From Ignavibacteriaceae bacterium (lineage in GTDB: Bacteria > Bacteroidota > Ignavibacteria > Ignavibacteriales > Ignavibacteriaceae): 5,683 nt of DNA. Below are positions 1 to 5,683 of this stretch, piece after piece. How positions within the stretch are numbered: position 1 is the stretch's first letter; every line of letters begins with the position of its first letter. The notes below the pieces were generated by a model. It did not search any database. It saw nothing but the letters and a program-made list of their open reading frames with translations, and was not told the DNA's origin. Where the stretch lies: NCBI GenBank assembly GCA_013388525.1, contig JACAFA010000172.1, positions 1 through 5,683 on the forward strand, in the 5' to 3' direction. The translations under genes and the position numbers were made by a program.

Positions 1-1806
1 GACGTTTGGCATTTCTGAATTTATTCTGTCAACAACTTCTCTCCAGAATTCATTCGGCATTAGCTGATTGAATTGCTCGAGAGTCATTGAATAATCTGTT
101 CGTGAAGGAATTGCCCCACCAGAACCGGGAGCCGGGAACCACAACCTTTGATAATGTTTTTTTGCAAGTGTCATCGCTGCATCAAAACGTATGATCGGAG
201 TTTTTCTTGCAACGTGCATAATTGTCTGAATAAGAGATTCGCGCACTTCGGGATTCAGCAGATTTAGCTGAGCAGTATCATTCCACGGCATATTTGTTCC
301 GTCATTGCCGTGATAAATATATCTTATAGAACCGGTGTATCTGTCTCTTCTCTGAAAAACAACCGCTGCATCTTTTCGCGTGTAATATTGATCTTCAATT
401 CTTATTTCAACTCTGTCATCTTCAGAAAGATTCGGACCATTAAAAGTGTAATTCGGATAGGGAGGTTCATTCCTTTGAAGAAAGTAATCAGGTTTTTCAA
501 TTACCCATTTAGAATAAATTCCCATATGATTCGGAACCATATCACTCGCCAGTCTTATACCGCGAACCCACGCACGATCTTTCAGATTTTGAAATGCCCA
601 TTCGCCGCCAAGTTCTTCTGCAATCACATAATCATAAAGTGAATATGCAGATGAAACCGCACTGATGTTTCCTGTTAGATGTTTTATCTTTTGCGAAGCA
701 GGACTTCTTTCCCAGATCCCAATCAGCCAGAGAGCATTAAAATTCCATCTTGCAAGCTGATCAAGTTCTTCATCAGGAATCTGGTCGAGGTGTTTTATTT
801 CCCTTTTATATTTAACGGAAAGCTGATGCATCCACACGTAAACATTTTTTGCAATCATCACAACTTCAGGTATCCACTGGACATCTTCAGTAAATTTTTC
901 GTACTCAAGATAAAATCGTCGTTCATCTTCTGAAAGCTTTTTCTCTGCTGTAAGTTTCTCTCTTATCAATCTCAATTTTTCTAAATCTTCATCATAAGTT
1001 GGAACAGGAGGAGTTCCTTTTTCACCGCCGCCGTGAGGAACAAATAATTTGTAATCCTCTCTAATCAGATCAACTCCGCGGAGAAGTCTGTTCAGAATAT
1101 CATCACCAAGATAAGCGCCATATTCTGCGCGGATAAACTCAAGCTGTTTTTCCAGGTCAAATGGATTTGCTGAAATTGGTTTTCGTAAAAGTTTGAAAAG
1201 TGGAAGTCCGCCTAAACGGGTTGGTATTTCACTATCAAAAAAAGTTTCCGTCTTTTCGATCAGCTGTTTGTAATTTGTTTTTGCCGCAAGATTATCATCA
1301 GCATAAAGCTCTCTCAGGTTTGAAGCAGCAGGGTTGGTGTTCTCAAGATGAAGAAGAATTATTTCTTCGAGAATTATCTCTTTGTTTGATTTACCGGAAG
1401 TATTTCTTCTCAAATATTCTTCTGCAGTCAAAACATTATTATAAACTGAAAGGGGAGGGAATTCTTCAATAAATGCAAGAAGAGTTTTCTCAAGTCCGTT
1501 TTCACTTATTTCATTCTTAAGATGACTTATCGCTTTGGCGAAGACACCAGGATTATCGGTTTCCTCATATTTTCTTATTAGAAGATGAAAAATTTCGTGA
1601 AGCAATCCGAGCGCATTTATTTGTCCGGCTGTTACGAATTGATCTGCATTCCCTTCTTCTTTTCTTTTTGAATTTATTCTTTCAGAAAGGATACGAGCTT
1701 GTTGGTAATCTGCAAGAATTACTTTGCCGGTTACAGAGAAAAGCGATTGCTCAATCTTGTATTTTTCTCTTGCTGCTCTTGATACGTGAAAATCGAATTT
1801 TATCAT
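1..1806 (-). CDS. GH13 alpha-amylase-superfamily protein, N-terminal 602 residues (3' end beyond window)
   Basis: An uninterrupted minus-strand frame runs from an ATG at 1806 to the left edge. After about 345 mostly helical residues a GH13 barrel begins with NALWLIGIWERSP (residues 357-369). Conserved region I is DMVPNH (422-427). Region II is IIRFDAAM followed by KKH (538-551), with R540 and the expected nucleophile D542. The region III acid/base Glu should lie just past the edge, so catalytic completeness cannot be judged. Family knowledge implies hydrolysis or transfer at alpha-glucosidic bonds. No signal peptide is visible, so it is probably cytoplasmic. The N-terminal domain contains HEIFH (70-74), resembling a zinc-protease HExxH. 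An in-frame ATG at 1866 would add 20 residues and lies 25 nt from a candidate -7 box; 1806 is preferred because the protein then begins near the FHVSR segment, where I recall relatives starting. Neither start has a clear Shine-Dalgarno. The GH13 call is firm; substrate and subfamily are not. Confidence 0.9.
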   Translation of the reverse strand, partial: MIKFDFHVSRAAREKYKIEQSLFSVTGKVILADYQQARILSERINSKRKEEGNADQFVTAGQINALGLLHEIFHLLIRKYEETDNPGVFAKAISHLKNEISENGLEKTLLAFIEEFPPLSVYNNVLTAEEYLRRNTSGKSNKEIILEEIILLHLENTNPAASNLRELYADDNLAAKTNYKQLIEKTETFFDSEIPTRLGGLPLFKLLRKPISANPFDLEKQLEFIRAEYGAYLGDDILNRLLRGVDLIREDYKLFVPHGGGEKGTPPVPTYDEDLEKLRLIREKLTAEKKLSEDERRFYLEYEKFTEDVQWIPEVVMIAKNVYVWMHQLSVKYKREIKHLDQIPDEELDQLARWNFNALWLIGIWERSPASQKIKHLTGNISAVSSAYSLYDYVIAEELGGEWAFQNLKDRAWVRGIRLASDMVPNHMGIYSKWVIEKPDYFLQRNEPPYPNYTFNGPNLSEDDRVEIRIEDQYYTRKDAAVVFQRRDRYTGSIRYIYHGNDGTNMPWNDTAQLNLLNPEVRESLIQTIMHVARKTPIIRFDAAMTLAKKHYQRLWFPAPGSGGAIPSRTDYSMTLEQFNQLMPNEFWREVVDRINSEMPNV

Positions 1807-1891
1807 TTTATTAAACTGAAAATTTACAGTTGAAATATCCGTCTGACTTAAAGTCAAACGAAACATGCTGGAATAGTCGGAGATTTGTGTG

Positions 1892-1899
1892 CAAATATA
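1892..1899 (-). promoter_or_regulatory. Candidate Bacteroidota-type -7 box for the GH13 gene
   Basis: Read on the minus strand this is TATATTTG, an exact match to the Bacteroidota sigma consensus TAnnTTTG. It lies 25 nt upstream of the alternative ATG at 1866 and 85 nt upstream of the ATG at 1806. No good TTG -33 element is seen at the usual 17-20 nt spacing, so support rests on the -7 box and its position. Confidence 0.4.
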
Positions 1900-1918
1900 C
1901 TAAAATGTTGAATCCCAC

Positions 1919-1994
1919 GTCATTCCTCCGTAATAACACCCTTCCGAACTTGTTTCGGGAGATGTCACGAAGTGACAGAGGGATTTATTCATAG
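1919..1994. repeat. Palindromic intergenic repeat with two hairpins
   Basis: This stretch begins GTCATTCCTCC and contains two adjacent stem-loops. The first pairs TTCCGAA (1942-1948) with TTCGGGA (1954-1960) around CTTGT, seven pairs including one G-T. The second is TGTCAC-GAA-GTGACA (1963-1977), a perfect six-pair stem. The first hairpin core resembles the TCCCAAC/GTCGGGA core in the repeat at 4583-4621, and both elements start GTCATT, so they look like members of one dispersed modular repeat class. It lies between divergent promoters and is not followed by a T-run, so it is not an obvious terminator. The outer boundaries are approximate. Confidence 0.55.
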
Positions 1995-2075
1995 TAATTT
2001 CGATACAATTAATTATTTCCAGCCCAAGATTTATCTTGATTTCAACTCAGTTCAGGTGCATTTTTACTTAGTGAT

Positions 2076-2083
2076 TAAGTTTG
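2076..2083 (+). promoter_or_regulatory. Candidate Bacteroidota-type -7 box for the lipoprotein gene
   Basis: TAAGTTTG matches TAnnTTTG and ends 19 nt before the TTG start at 2103, which would give a very short leader. A convincing TTG -33 element is not present at standard spacing, so this is tentative. Confidence 0.35.
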
Positions 2084-2102
2084 TTTATGGGGTTAAATAA
2101 AA

Positions 2103-3392
2103 TTGAATAAAAAAGTTTTTCTATGTGCAGCATTTTGTTTGCTTATTTTTTTTCTTGTACGCTGCGATTCTACAGAACCGCCAATGGAAGCACACGGTTT
2201 AGTTTTAGAGCTTAAGGATGTTTCCTGCACAGAAACCTGGATTGAGCTTTCAACGATCAATCTTCAAATACCTGCTACCATTCTACTGAAACAAAATAAC
2301 CAGACAAGAACTACGATCAACTTAGTTAATCCCGATACTCTTCTTTACGTTGATTCTTTATTACCAAACCAATCTTATTCATTTCAATCAATCGCTCAGC
2401 AAATCAATCAATCTGTAATAACAAGCAACGAAATTAATTTAACTACGATGGACACAACCAGTCACGACTTTACTTGGCAGACGTGGACTTTTGGAGAGTA
2501 CGATGCAAGTTTTCTTTGGGATGTGGCAATAATTGATGAAAACAATATCATTGCAGTGGGTGAGATTTATATGAATGATTCTTTAGGGCAGCCAGACCCA
2601 AAACTATATAATGCAGTCAAATGGGATGGAATTCGTTGGGACACAATTAGAATTCCGTACAACTATCAAGGAACTAACTTCTATAATCCAATAAATTCTG
2701 TATTAGCTTTTGCATCAAATGATATATGGTTTTGTGGTAATGGAGTAATTCATTGGAACGGAAATAACTACGTACCAATGCCAATTCCGACTGATGTTTG
2801 GGGTCCGTATCAAATGAATAAGCTTTGGGGTAGAAGCAACAGTGAACTATGCGTTGTTGGTGATGAGGGAAATATTGCACAGTTCAATGGTAGCAACTGG
2901 ACTAAGATTATAAGCGAAACAGAAACAAGAATCAATGATGTCTGGGGAATAATATCTAATGAAAGCAAAACTATACTTTACTGTCCTGTATCTTCATTCT
3001 TTGTTCAAGGAGACAAGAAGATATTAAAAGTTGTAGATGGGAAAGTAGATTCTGTTTCCTGGAACAAAGACTTTAGACTCTATTCGGCTTGGGCAGTTAA
3101 TGAAAATATTTTACATGTGTGCGGCGAAGGGGCATATGTAAATAGGTTTGGTGTATGGAATGAACTAGACCTATACCCTGTAGAAACTGGTTCTGTACGA
3201 GGTAATGGTTCGAATGATATTTTTATCGTAGGAGATGCTGGAGCAATTTTCCATTTCAACGGAGTAAGCTGGAAGATGTTAAGTACACCGAATAATAAAA
3301 GTTATTCAAAGGTAACACTAAAAGGAAATTTGGTAGTAATCTGTGGATATTATCAAGGGCAGGGTTTAATTGAGATTGGTATTAGAAATTAA
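2103..3392 (+). CDS. Predicted lipoprotein, Fn3-like domain plus beta-propeller-like repeats
   Basis: The 429-residue product has a basic N-terminus (MNKK), a hydrophobic core and a lipobox-like FLVRC, giving Cys21 as the lipidated residue; the mature part starts CDSTEPP. The Arg just before Cys is unusual. Residues about 34-117 look like an Fn3 sandwich (WIELSTINLQIPATI, then DSLLPNQSYSF). Residues about 137-427 contain six or seven degenerate units of the pattern W-x-x-x-(S/N)-N-(D/E)-(I/L)-x-x-V-G-(D/E)-x-G-x-(I/V)-x-x-(F/W)-N-G-x-x-W, clearest at 196-224, 238-270, 326-355 and 362-393, suggesting a beta-propeller. The start is TTG: a frame stop lies at 2094-2096 and the next in-frame ATG (Met28) would remove the whole signal peptide. 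It is probably a cell-envelope or surface binding protein. No catalytic motif or specific function is recognised. Confidence 0.85.
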   Translation: MNKKVFLCAAFCLLIFFLVRCDSTEPPMEAHGLVLELKDVSCTETWIELSTINLQIPATILLKQNNQTRTTINLVNPDTLLYVDSLLPNQSYSFQSIAQQINQSVITSNEINLTTMDTTSHDFTWQTWTFGEYDASFLWDVAIIDENNIIAVGEIYMNDSLGQPDPKLYNAVKWDGIRWDTIRIPYNYQGTNFYNPINSVLAFASNDIWFCGNGVIHWNGNNYVPMPIPTDVWGPYQMNKLWGRSNSELCVVGDEGNIAQFNGSNWTKIISETETRINDVWGIISNESKTILYCPVSSFFVQGDKKILKVVDGKVDSVSWNKDFRLYSAWAVNENILHVCGEGAYVNRFGVWNELDLYPVETGSVRGNGSNDIFIVGDAGAIFHFNGVSWKMLSTPNNKSYSKVTLKGNLVVICGYYQGQGLIEIGIRN

Positions 3393-4567
3393 GTTCTATG
3401 TAACGCCGTACTCCCTCCAACCCACGTTTTGTTTTTATTGAAATCAACTCCCATCATCTTTCCTTTGCTTTGTCTGACAAGATTGTTGACAAGAATTGGT
3501 TGTTTGTCGTAAAAGTACATCATTCTAATTTCAACTTTGGCAAATTCATCTGGAGTTTCAATAAGCGGTGCGGACTCGACTTTTTCCTGCAGGATATAAT
3601 TTTCAGGATCTTTTATTTCATCCAGCATTTGCTTGGTTACATCAATCTTAACTCCGAGTCCGGCAAAAGAGAAGAGAGGTTTTAAAACATAATTCTCAAG
3701 ATCATTTGGGTAAGAAGTAATATCACGCAGGTAAAAACACTTCGGAACAAACTCACCTTTAAGAACAGGCAACGAGTACTTGCTAATTTTGTAAAACCAG
3801 TTTGGGTGAGGAATCCACGTAACATTCAGTTCTTCCTGCAAATCAAAGTTGAAATTCTTTTCGGTTCTGCTCAGCTCATCAAAAATTACCCGGTTGTAAA
3901 TTCTTTCAATCGGGATTTCAATTCCATTCTTTTTGTAAAAGAGACCTTTGCCGTGCTTGATTACATCAGAGATACAGACTTCTCTTACTCCGAGTAGTTT
4001 TTCTGTCGCTGCAAAATCAATCCGGGTTTTTTGTTTCTCAGGTTCAATTTCCAAAAGGATAACATTTGCAGGATCAGCTTCGCCAACTATTACATCACGC
4101 AACATTTCAACATATTTTTCAGAGGTGATTCCGTTGAAATAAGTTGAATAGTTTTCTGGAATATCAAAATGGTCTCTGATTTTTCTTTCAAAGAAATACT
4201 GGTAAGCGTAAAGAGTTGGAAAGCCCTGCAGTTCAATCAACTTTGGATAAAACTCACCGGACTCATTTCTGCAGATAGCAAAATCAAAAACAAAAAATTC
4301 CGGATGATCAGTCTCTCCCGGAATATGAAGATGTAGAGGGACAGCATCCTTCATCTTCACTTTAAATTCAGCACTTGTGACTTGTTTGCAAAGCTCATCG
4401 CAGGCTTGAAGTAATTTGATTTTAAGTTCATCACTCAAAAACAGAGGTGATTCTGAAATACGAAAATCAGCTGGATACTTTAGTGAAGTATTAATATCAT
4501 TCAGAAAAGCTTCATACTTTTGCTGGGTGAATTCTGAATTGAATTTTTTTCTGAGTTCTGGTATCAT
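3389..4567 (-). CDS. ATP-grasp-fold ligase-like protein, substrate unknown
   Basis: The product has 392 residues. ATP-grasp signatures are in the C-terminal half: NYVLKPLFSFAGLGV (292-306) has the nucleotide-binding Lys296 and a glycine-containing loop, NYILQEKVE (323-331) matches the adenine-binding hinge strand, and VEIRMMYFY (345-353) and NNLVRQSKG (361-369) fit the metal/phosphate-binding strands. The N-terminal half includes KLIELQGFPTLYAYQ (109-123), reminiscent of the substrate lobe of glutathionylspermidine-synthase-like enzymes. ATP-grasp enzymes generally form amide or peptide bonds through an acyl phosphate; the substrate here cannot be named. The ATG at 4567 is preceded by purine-rich AAAAAGAGAA, a plausible ribosome site. 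The gene lies downstream of an amidotransferase-like gene, separated only by the GIY-YIG unit, and its stop overlaps that of the convergent lipoprotein gene. The fold is fairly certain; the exact reaction is open. Confidence 0.8.
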   Translation of the reverse strand: MIPELRKKFNSEFTQQKYEAFLNDINTSLKYPADFRISESPLFLSDELKIKLLQACDELCKQVTSAEFKVKMKDAVPLHLHIPGETDHPEFFVFDFAICRNESGEFYPKLIELQGFPTLYAYQYFFERKIRDHFDIPENYSTYFNGITSEKYVEMLRDVIVGEADPANVILLEIEPEKQKTRIDFAATEKLLGVREVCISDVIKHGKGLFYKKNGIEIPIERIYNRVIFDELSRTEKNFNFDLQEELNVTWIPHPNWFYKISKYSLPVLKGEFVPKCFYLRDITSYPNDLENYVLKPLFSFAGLGVKIDVTKQMLDEIKDPENYILQEKVESAPLIETPDEFAKVEIRMMYFYDKQPILVNNLVRQSKGKMMGVDFNKNKTWVGGSTALHRT

Positions 4568-4582
4568 ATTTCTCTTTTTGTT

Positions 4583-4621
4583 GTCATTGCGATCCCAACT
4601 TTAGTCGGGAGAAGCAATCTC
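4583..4621 (+). repeat. Repeat arm A (left end of GIY-YIG unit)
   Basis: It starts GTCATTGCGA and ends GAAGCAATCTC, the same outer blocks as arm C. Its centre is an own stem-loop, TCCCAAC (4593-4599) with GTCGGGA (4604-4610) around TTTA, with one A-C mismatch. It is inverted relative to arm B, from which it is separated by a 20-nt spacer (4622-4641). Confidence 0.65.
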
Positions 4622-4641
4622 CTAGTCTGAATTGTAGCTCT

Positions 4642-4669
4642 GAGATTACTTCGCTGCGCTCGTAAAGAC
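4642..4669 (-). repeat. Repeat arm B (just downstream of the GIY-YIG stop codon)
   Basis: On the minus strand it begins GTCTTTACGAGCG and ends GAAGTAATCTC. It matches arm C at 23 of 27 positions, in the same orientation, so arms B and C are direct repeats around the gene. Its inner end GAGATTAC pairs with GCAATCTC of arm A with one mismatch, so A and B can fold into a long hairpin in a transcript. Confidence 0.65.
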
Positions 4670-4671
4670 AG

Positions 4672-4959
4672 TTAAATCTCATCGTATAAATCTTTCCAAT
4701 CCTTATTTATGGAATTAATCAAATCAATTTTCTTTTGTCTTGAACCAGCTTTTATTTGCTTTTCTCGCTGGATCTCTGAATTAATATCAGCAGTTGATTC
4801 AAAATACACTAGTTTATTCACATTATATTTCTTTGTGAAGCCATCAATTAGTTTTTCTTTGTGCTCATATACTCTTCGCTTCAAATCGTTTGTTACGCCG
4901 GTGTAAATAACCGTATTATTTTTATTGGTCATTAAGTAAACAAAATATTCGTGATCCAT
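4672..4959 (-). CDS. Small GIY-YIG nuclease domain protein
   Basis: The 95-residue product is a stand-alone GIY-YIG domain of normal length for the small YhbQ/UPF0213-like group. The two signature strands are YFVYLMTN (5-12) and VIYTGVTNDLKRRVYEHK (17-34), so the classic GIY and YIG are VYL and YTG. Tyr8, Tyr19, Arg28/Arg29 and His33 are in expected catalytic positions, and Glu66 in EIQREKQIK (62-70) fits the metal-binding Glu. The C-terminus NKDWKDLYDEI is typical of the group. The fold cleaves DNA in homing endonucleases, UvrC and restriction enzymes; the role of these short proteins is poorly defined. No additional DNA-binding domain is visible. The ATG directly abuts repeat arm C and the TAA is followed after 2 nt by arm B. 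The family call is firm; a role in moving the flanking repeats is speculative. Confidence 0.92.
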   Translation of the reverse strand: MDHEYFVYLMTNKNNTVIYTGVTNDLKRRVYEHKEKLIDGFTKKYNVNKLVYFESTADINSEIQREKQIKAGSRQKKIDLINSINKDWKDLYDEI

Positions 4960-4988
4960 AGATTGCTTCGCTTCGCTCGCAATGACAA
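4960..4988 (-). repeat. Repeat arm C (right end of unit, leader of the GIY-YIG gene)
   Basis: On the minus strand it reads TTGTCATTGCGA, then GCGAAGC, then GAAGCAATCT, and the next three bases are the ATG of the nuclease gene. It is the inverted partner of arm A and a direct repeat of arm B. The frame is open through the arm but has no ATG, GTG or TTG before the upstream stop, so the ATG at 4959 is the only ordinary start. Confidence 0.65.
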
Positions 4989-4996
4989 TAGGGTAA

Positions 4997-5683
4997 TTAC
5001 TTTACCATAACTCTGCTCAACTCATCAATCGCGTGATTCAGAAAAGAAGGAATAACAGTCTTCCTTGTTTTCTGAATTGTATCAGGTCTTTCAAGTATCT
5101 TAATCATCTCAAAGTATCTTTCTTCTCCGTATTTCTCTACTACCTGCATTTTTCTTTCATCCTGCTTGAAGTGGTAAAGCATACTATCAGGATCTGCTTC
5201 GGGATGGAATTGTGTGCCGACAATCTCATCAGAAATTCTAACAGCAGCCAAAGCTGATTGTGCATTTTCAGCGTCGTCAACAATTTCATAAGAAAGAATT
5301 TTTGCACCGAGTTCTTTTATTATTTTCTTATCTGGTTCGACTACCTGAAACTGACGGATATCAGCAGCATAAAAAGGATTTGATAATTCTTTGAGAATGT
5401 TATCAGACTTTCCTTCTTTAGTCAGTGTAAATGGCATAACTCCGAATGATTTTGAATGCCGCTTGTTAACAGTTCCAAATTTGAAAAACCTTCCCATCAT
5501 CTGGAATGAATGACAGATGAAGAATAGATACTTTTTTCTTTCAGGATTATTTTGATTGTAATCCCAAATCTTTTGAATCAGATTGAAGTAATCTTTTTCC
5601 CACTGAGTTCCTTCTCCTTCGAATGGACTGCCCGGTCCACCTGAGGAAATGAATATATCGTTTTCTATTCCGGGAATGTCTCC
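4997..5683 (-). CDS. Class I glutamine amidotransferase-like protein, C-terminal 228 residues (5' end beyond window)
   Basis: The minus-strand frame is open to the right edge; the Met at 5500 is internal, because catalytic sequence lies upstream of it. The visible part has the loop ISSGGPGSPF, the nucleophile region FFICHSFQMMG with Cys57 (counting from the edge), and GTQFHPEADP with His160 and Glu162, so the Cys-His-Glu triad of class I amidotransferases is complete. The nucleophile elbow is ICHSFQ where relatives usually have a G-x-C-x-G pattern. Family members release ammonia from glutamine for a partner synthetase, or act as related hydrolases such as gamma-glutamyl peptidases. It resembles GMP-synthase-type amidotransferase domains, but no synthetase domain follows in this protein, so it is not a full guaA. 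A helical tail of about 65 residues follows the triad. The next same-strand gene beyond the GIY-YIG unit encodes an ATP-grasp ligase, a plausible partner. Confidence 0.85.
   Translation of the reverse strand, partial: GDIPGIENDIFISSGGPGSPFEGEGTQWEKDYFNLIQKIWDYNQNNPERKKYLFFICHSFQMMGRFFKFGTVNKRHSKSFGVMPFTLTKEGKSDNILKELSNPFYAADIRQFQVVEPDKKIIKELGAKILSYEIVDDAENAQSALAAVRISDEIVGTQFHPEADPDSMLYHFKQDERKMQVVEKYGEERYFEMIKILERPDTIQKTRKTVIPSFLNHAIDELSRVMVK

Larger units (their letters stand above)
4581..4988. mobile_element. Candidate repeat-bounded GIY-YIG element
   Basis: The 408-nt unit ends in perfect 12-bp inverted repeats, TTGTCATTGCGA at 4581-4592 and its reverse complement at 4977-4988. It contains three related repeat arms and one gene: one arm ends exactly at the gene's ATG, the next begins 2 nt after its stop codon, and a third inverted arm closes the left end. 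No target-site duplication is evident. The unit sits between two genes that look like operon partners. Mobility is inferred from this architecture and is not shown; a chance arrangement of dispersed repeats is the main alternative. Confidence 0.5.

Noticed and set aside
310..1472. Plus-strand open frames at 310-642, 679-933 and 1200-1472
   Set aside because: They lie antisense to the continuous GH13 coding frame, which carries clear conserved motifs; their translations show no domain and look like low-complexity shadows.
1961..1980. TGTCAC-GAA-GTGACA as a transcription-factor operator
   Set aside because: The symmetry fits, but it is embedded in a repeat-like element with another hairpin; no regulator or second copy near another promoter supports an operator.
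2674..2880. Minus-strand 68-codon frame inside the lipoprotein gene
   Set aside because: It is antisense to the propeller repeats, with no recognisable domain and no start context.
3470..4604. Several plus-strand frames opposite the ATP-grasp gene
   Set aside because: All are antisense to a gene with clear ATP-grasp motifs and have no protein-like features of their own.
4583..4669. Intrinsic terminator for the GIY-YIG gene
   Set aside because: The A/B inverted pair can fold but is not followed by a T-run in the transcript direction, and it lies upstream of a likely operon partner.
4642..4988. CRISPR array or group I intron around the GIY-YIG gene
   Set aside because: The repeats are too few, differently oriented and unevenly spaced for CRISPR, and the gene lies between genes, not within an interrupted coding sequence.
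4568..4996. Target-site duplication flanking the GIY-YIG unit
   Set aside because: The bases outside the two inverted ends (CTCTTTTTG on the left, TAGGGTAAT on the right) share no convincing direct repeat.

Overview
The window is AT-rich and compact and looks like a chromosomal segment from the Ignavibacteria/Bacteroidota side of the tree. The support is indirect: Bacteroidota-type -7 boxes (TAnnTTTG) upstream of two genes, few Shine-Dalgarno sequences, a lipoprotein whose mature part starts C-D-S-T-E-P-P followed by a fibronectin type III-like domain, and dispersed GTCATT-type intergenic repeats. The lineage is an inference; no rRNA or marker gene is present.

Layout. Positions 1-1806 (minus strand) hold the first 602 codons of a large GH13 (alpha-amylase superfamily) protein that runs off the left edge. 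Positions 1807-2102 are a divergent intergenic region with one candidate promoter for each direction and a palindromic repeat between them. Positions 2103-3392 (plus strand) encode a lipoprotein with an Fn3-like domain and a beta-propeller-like C-terminal part. Its stop codon overlaps the stop codon of the convergent ATP-grasp ligase-like gene (3389-4567, minus). Next come a compact repeat-bounded unit with a small GIY-YIG nuclease gene (4581-4988), and a class I glutamine amidotransferase-like gene (4997 to beyond 5683, minus) whose 5' end is outside the window.

How the genes relate. The amidotransferase-like and ATP-grasp genes lie on the same strand. Without the 408-nt GIY-YIG unit they would be 21 nt apart, which is normal operon spacing, so they probably act in one pathway (amide or peptide-bond chemistry on an unknown small molecule or peptide). 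The GIY-YIG unit looks like a later insertion. It has perfect 12-bp inverted ends, a repeat ending directly at the start codon, another repeat copy beginning 2 nt after the stop codon, and a hairpin-forming inverted repeat pair behind the gene. This small nuclease-plus-repeat unit is the most interesting object here, possibly a REPIN-like element carrying its own nuclease. The GH13 protein points to cytoplasmic alpha-glucan metabolism and has no evident link to the other genes.
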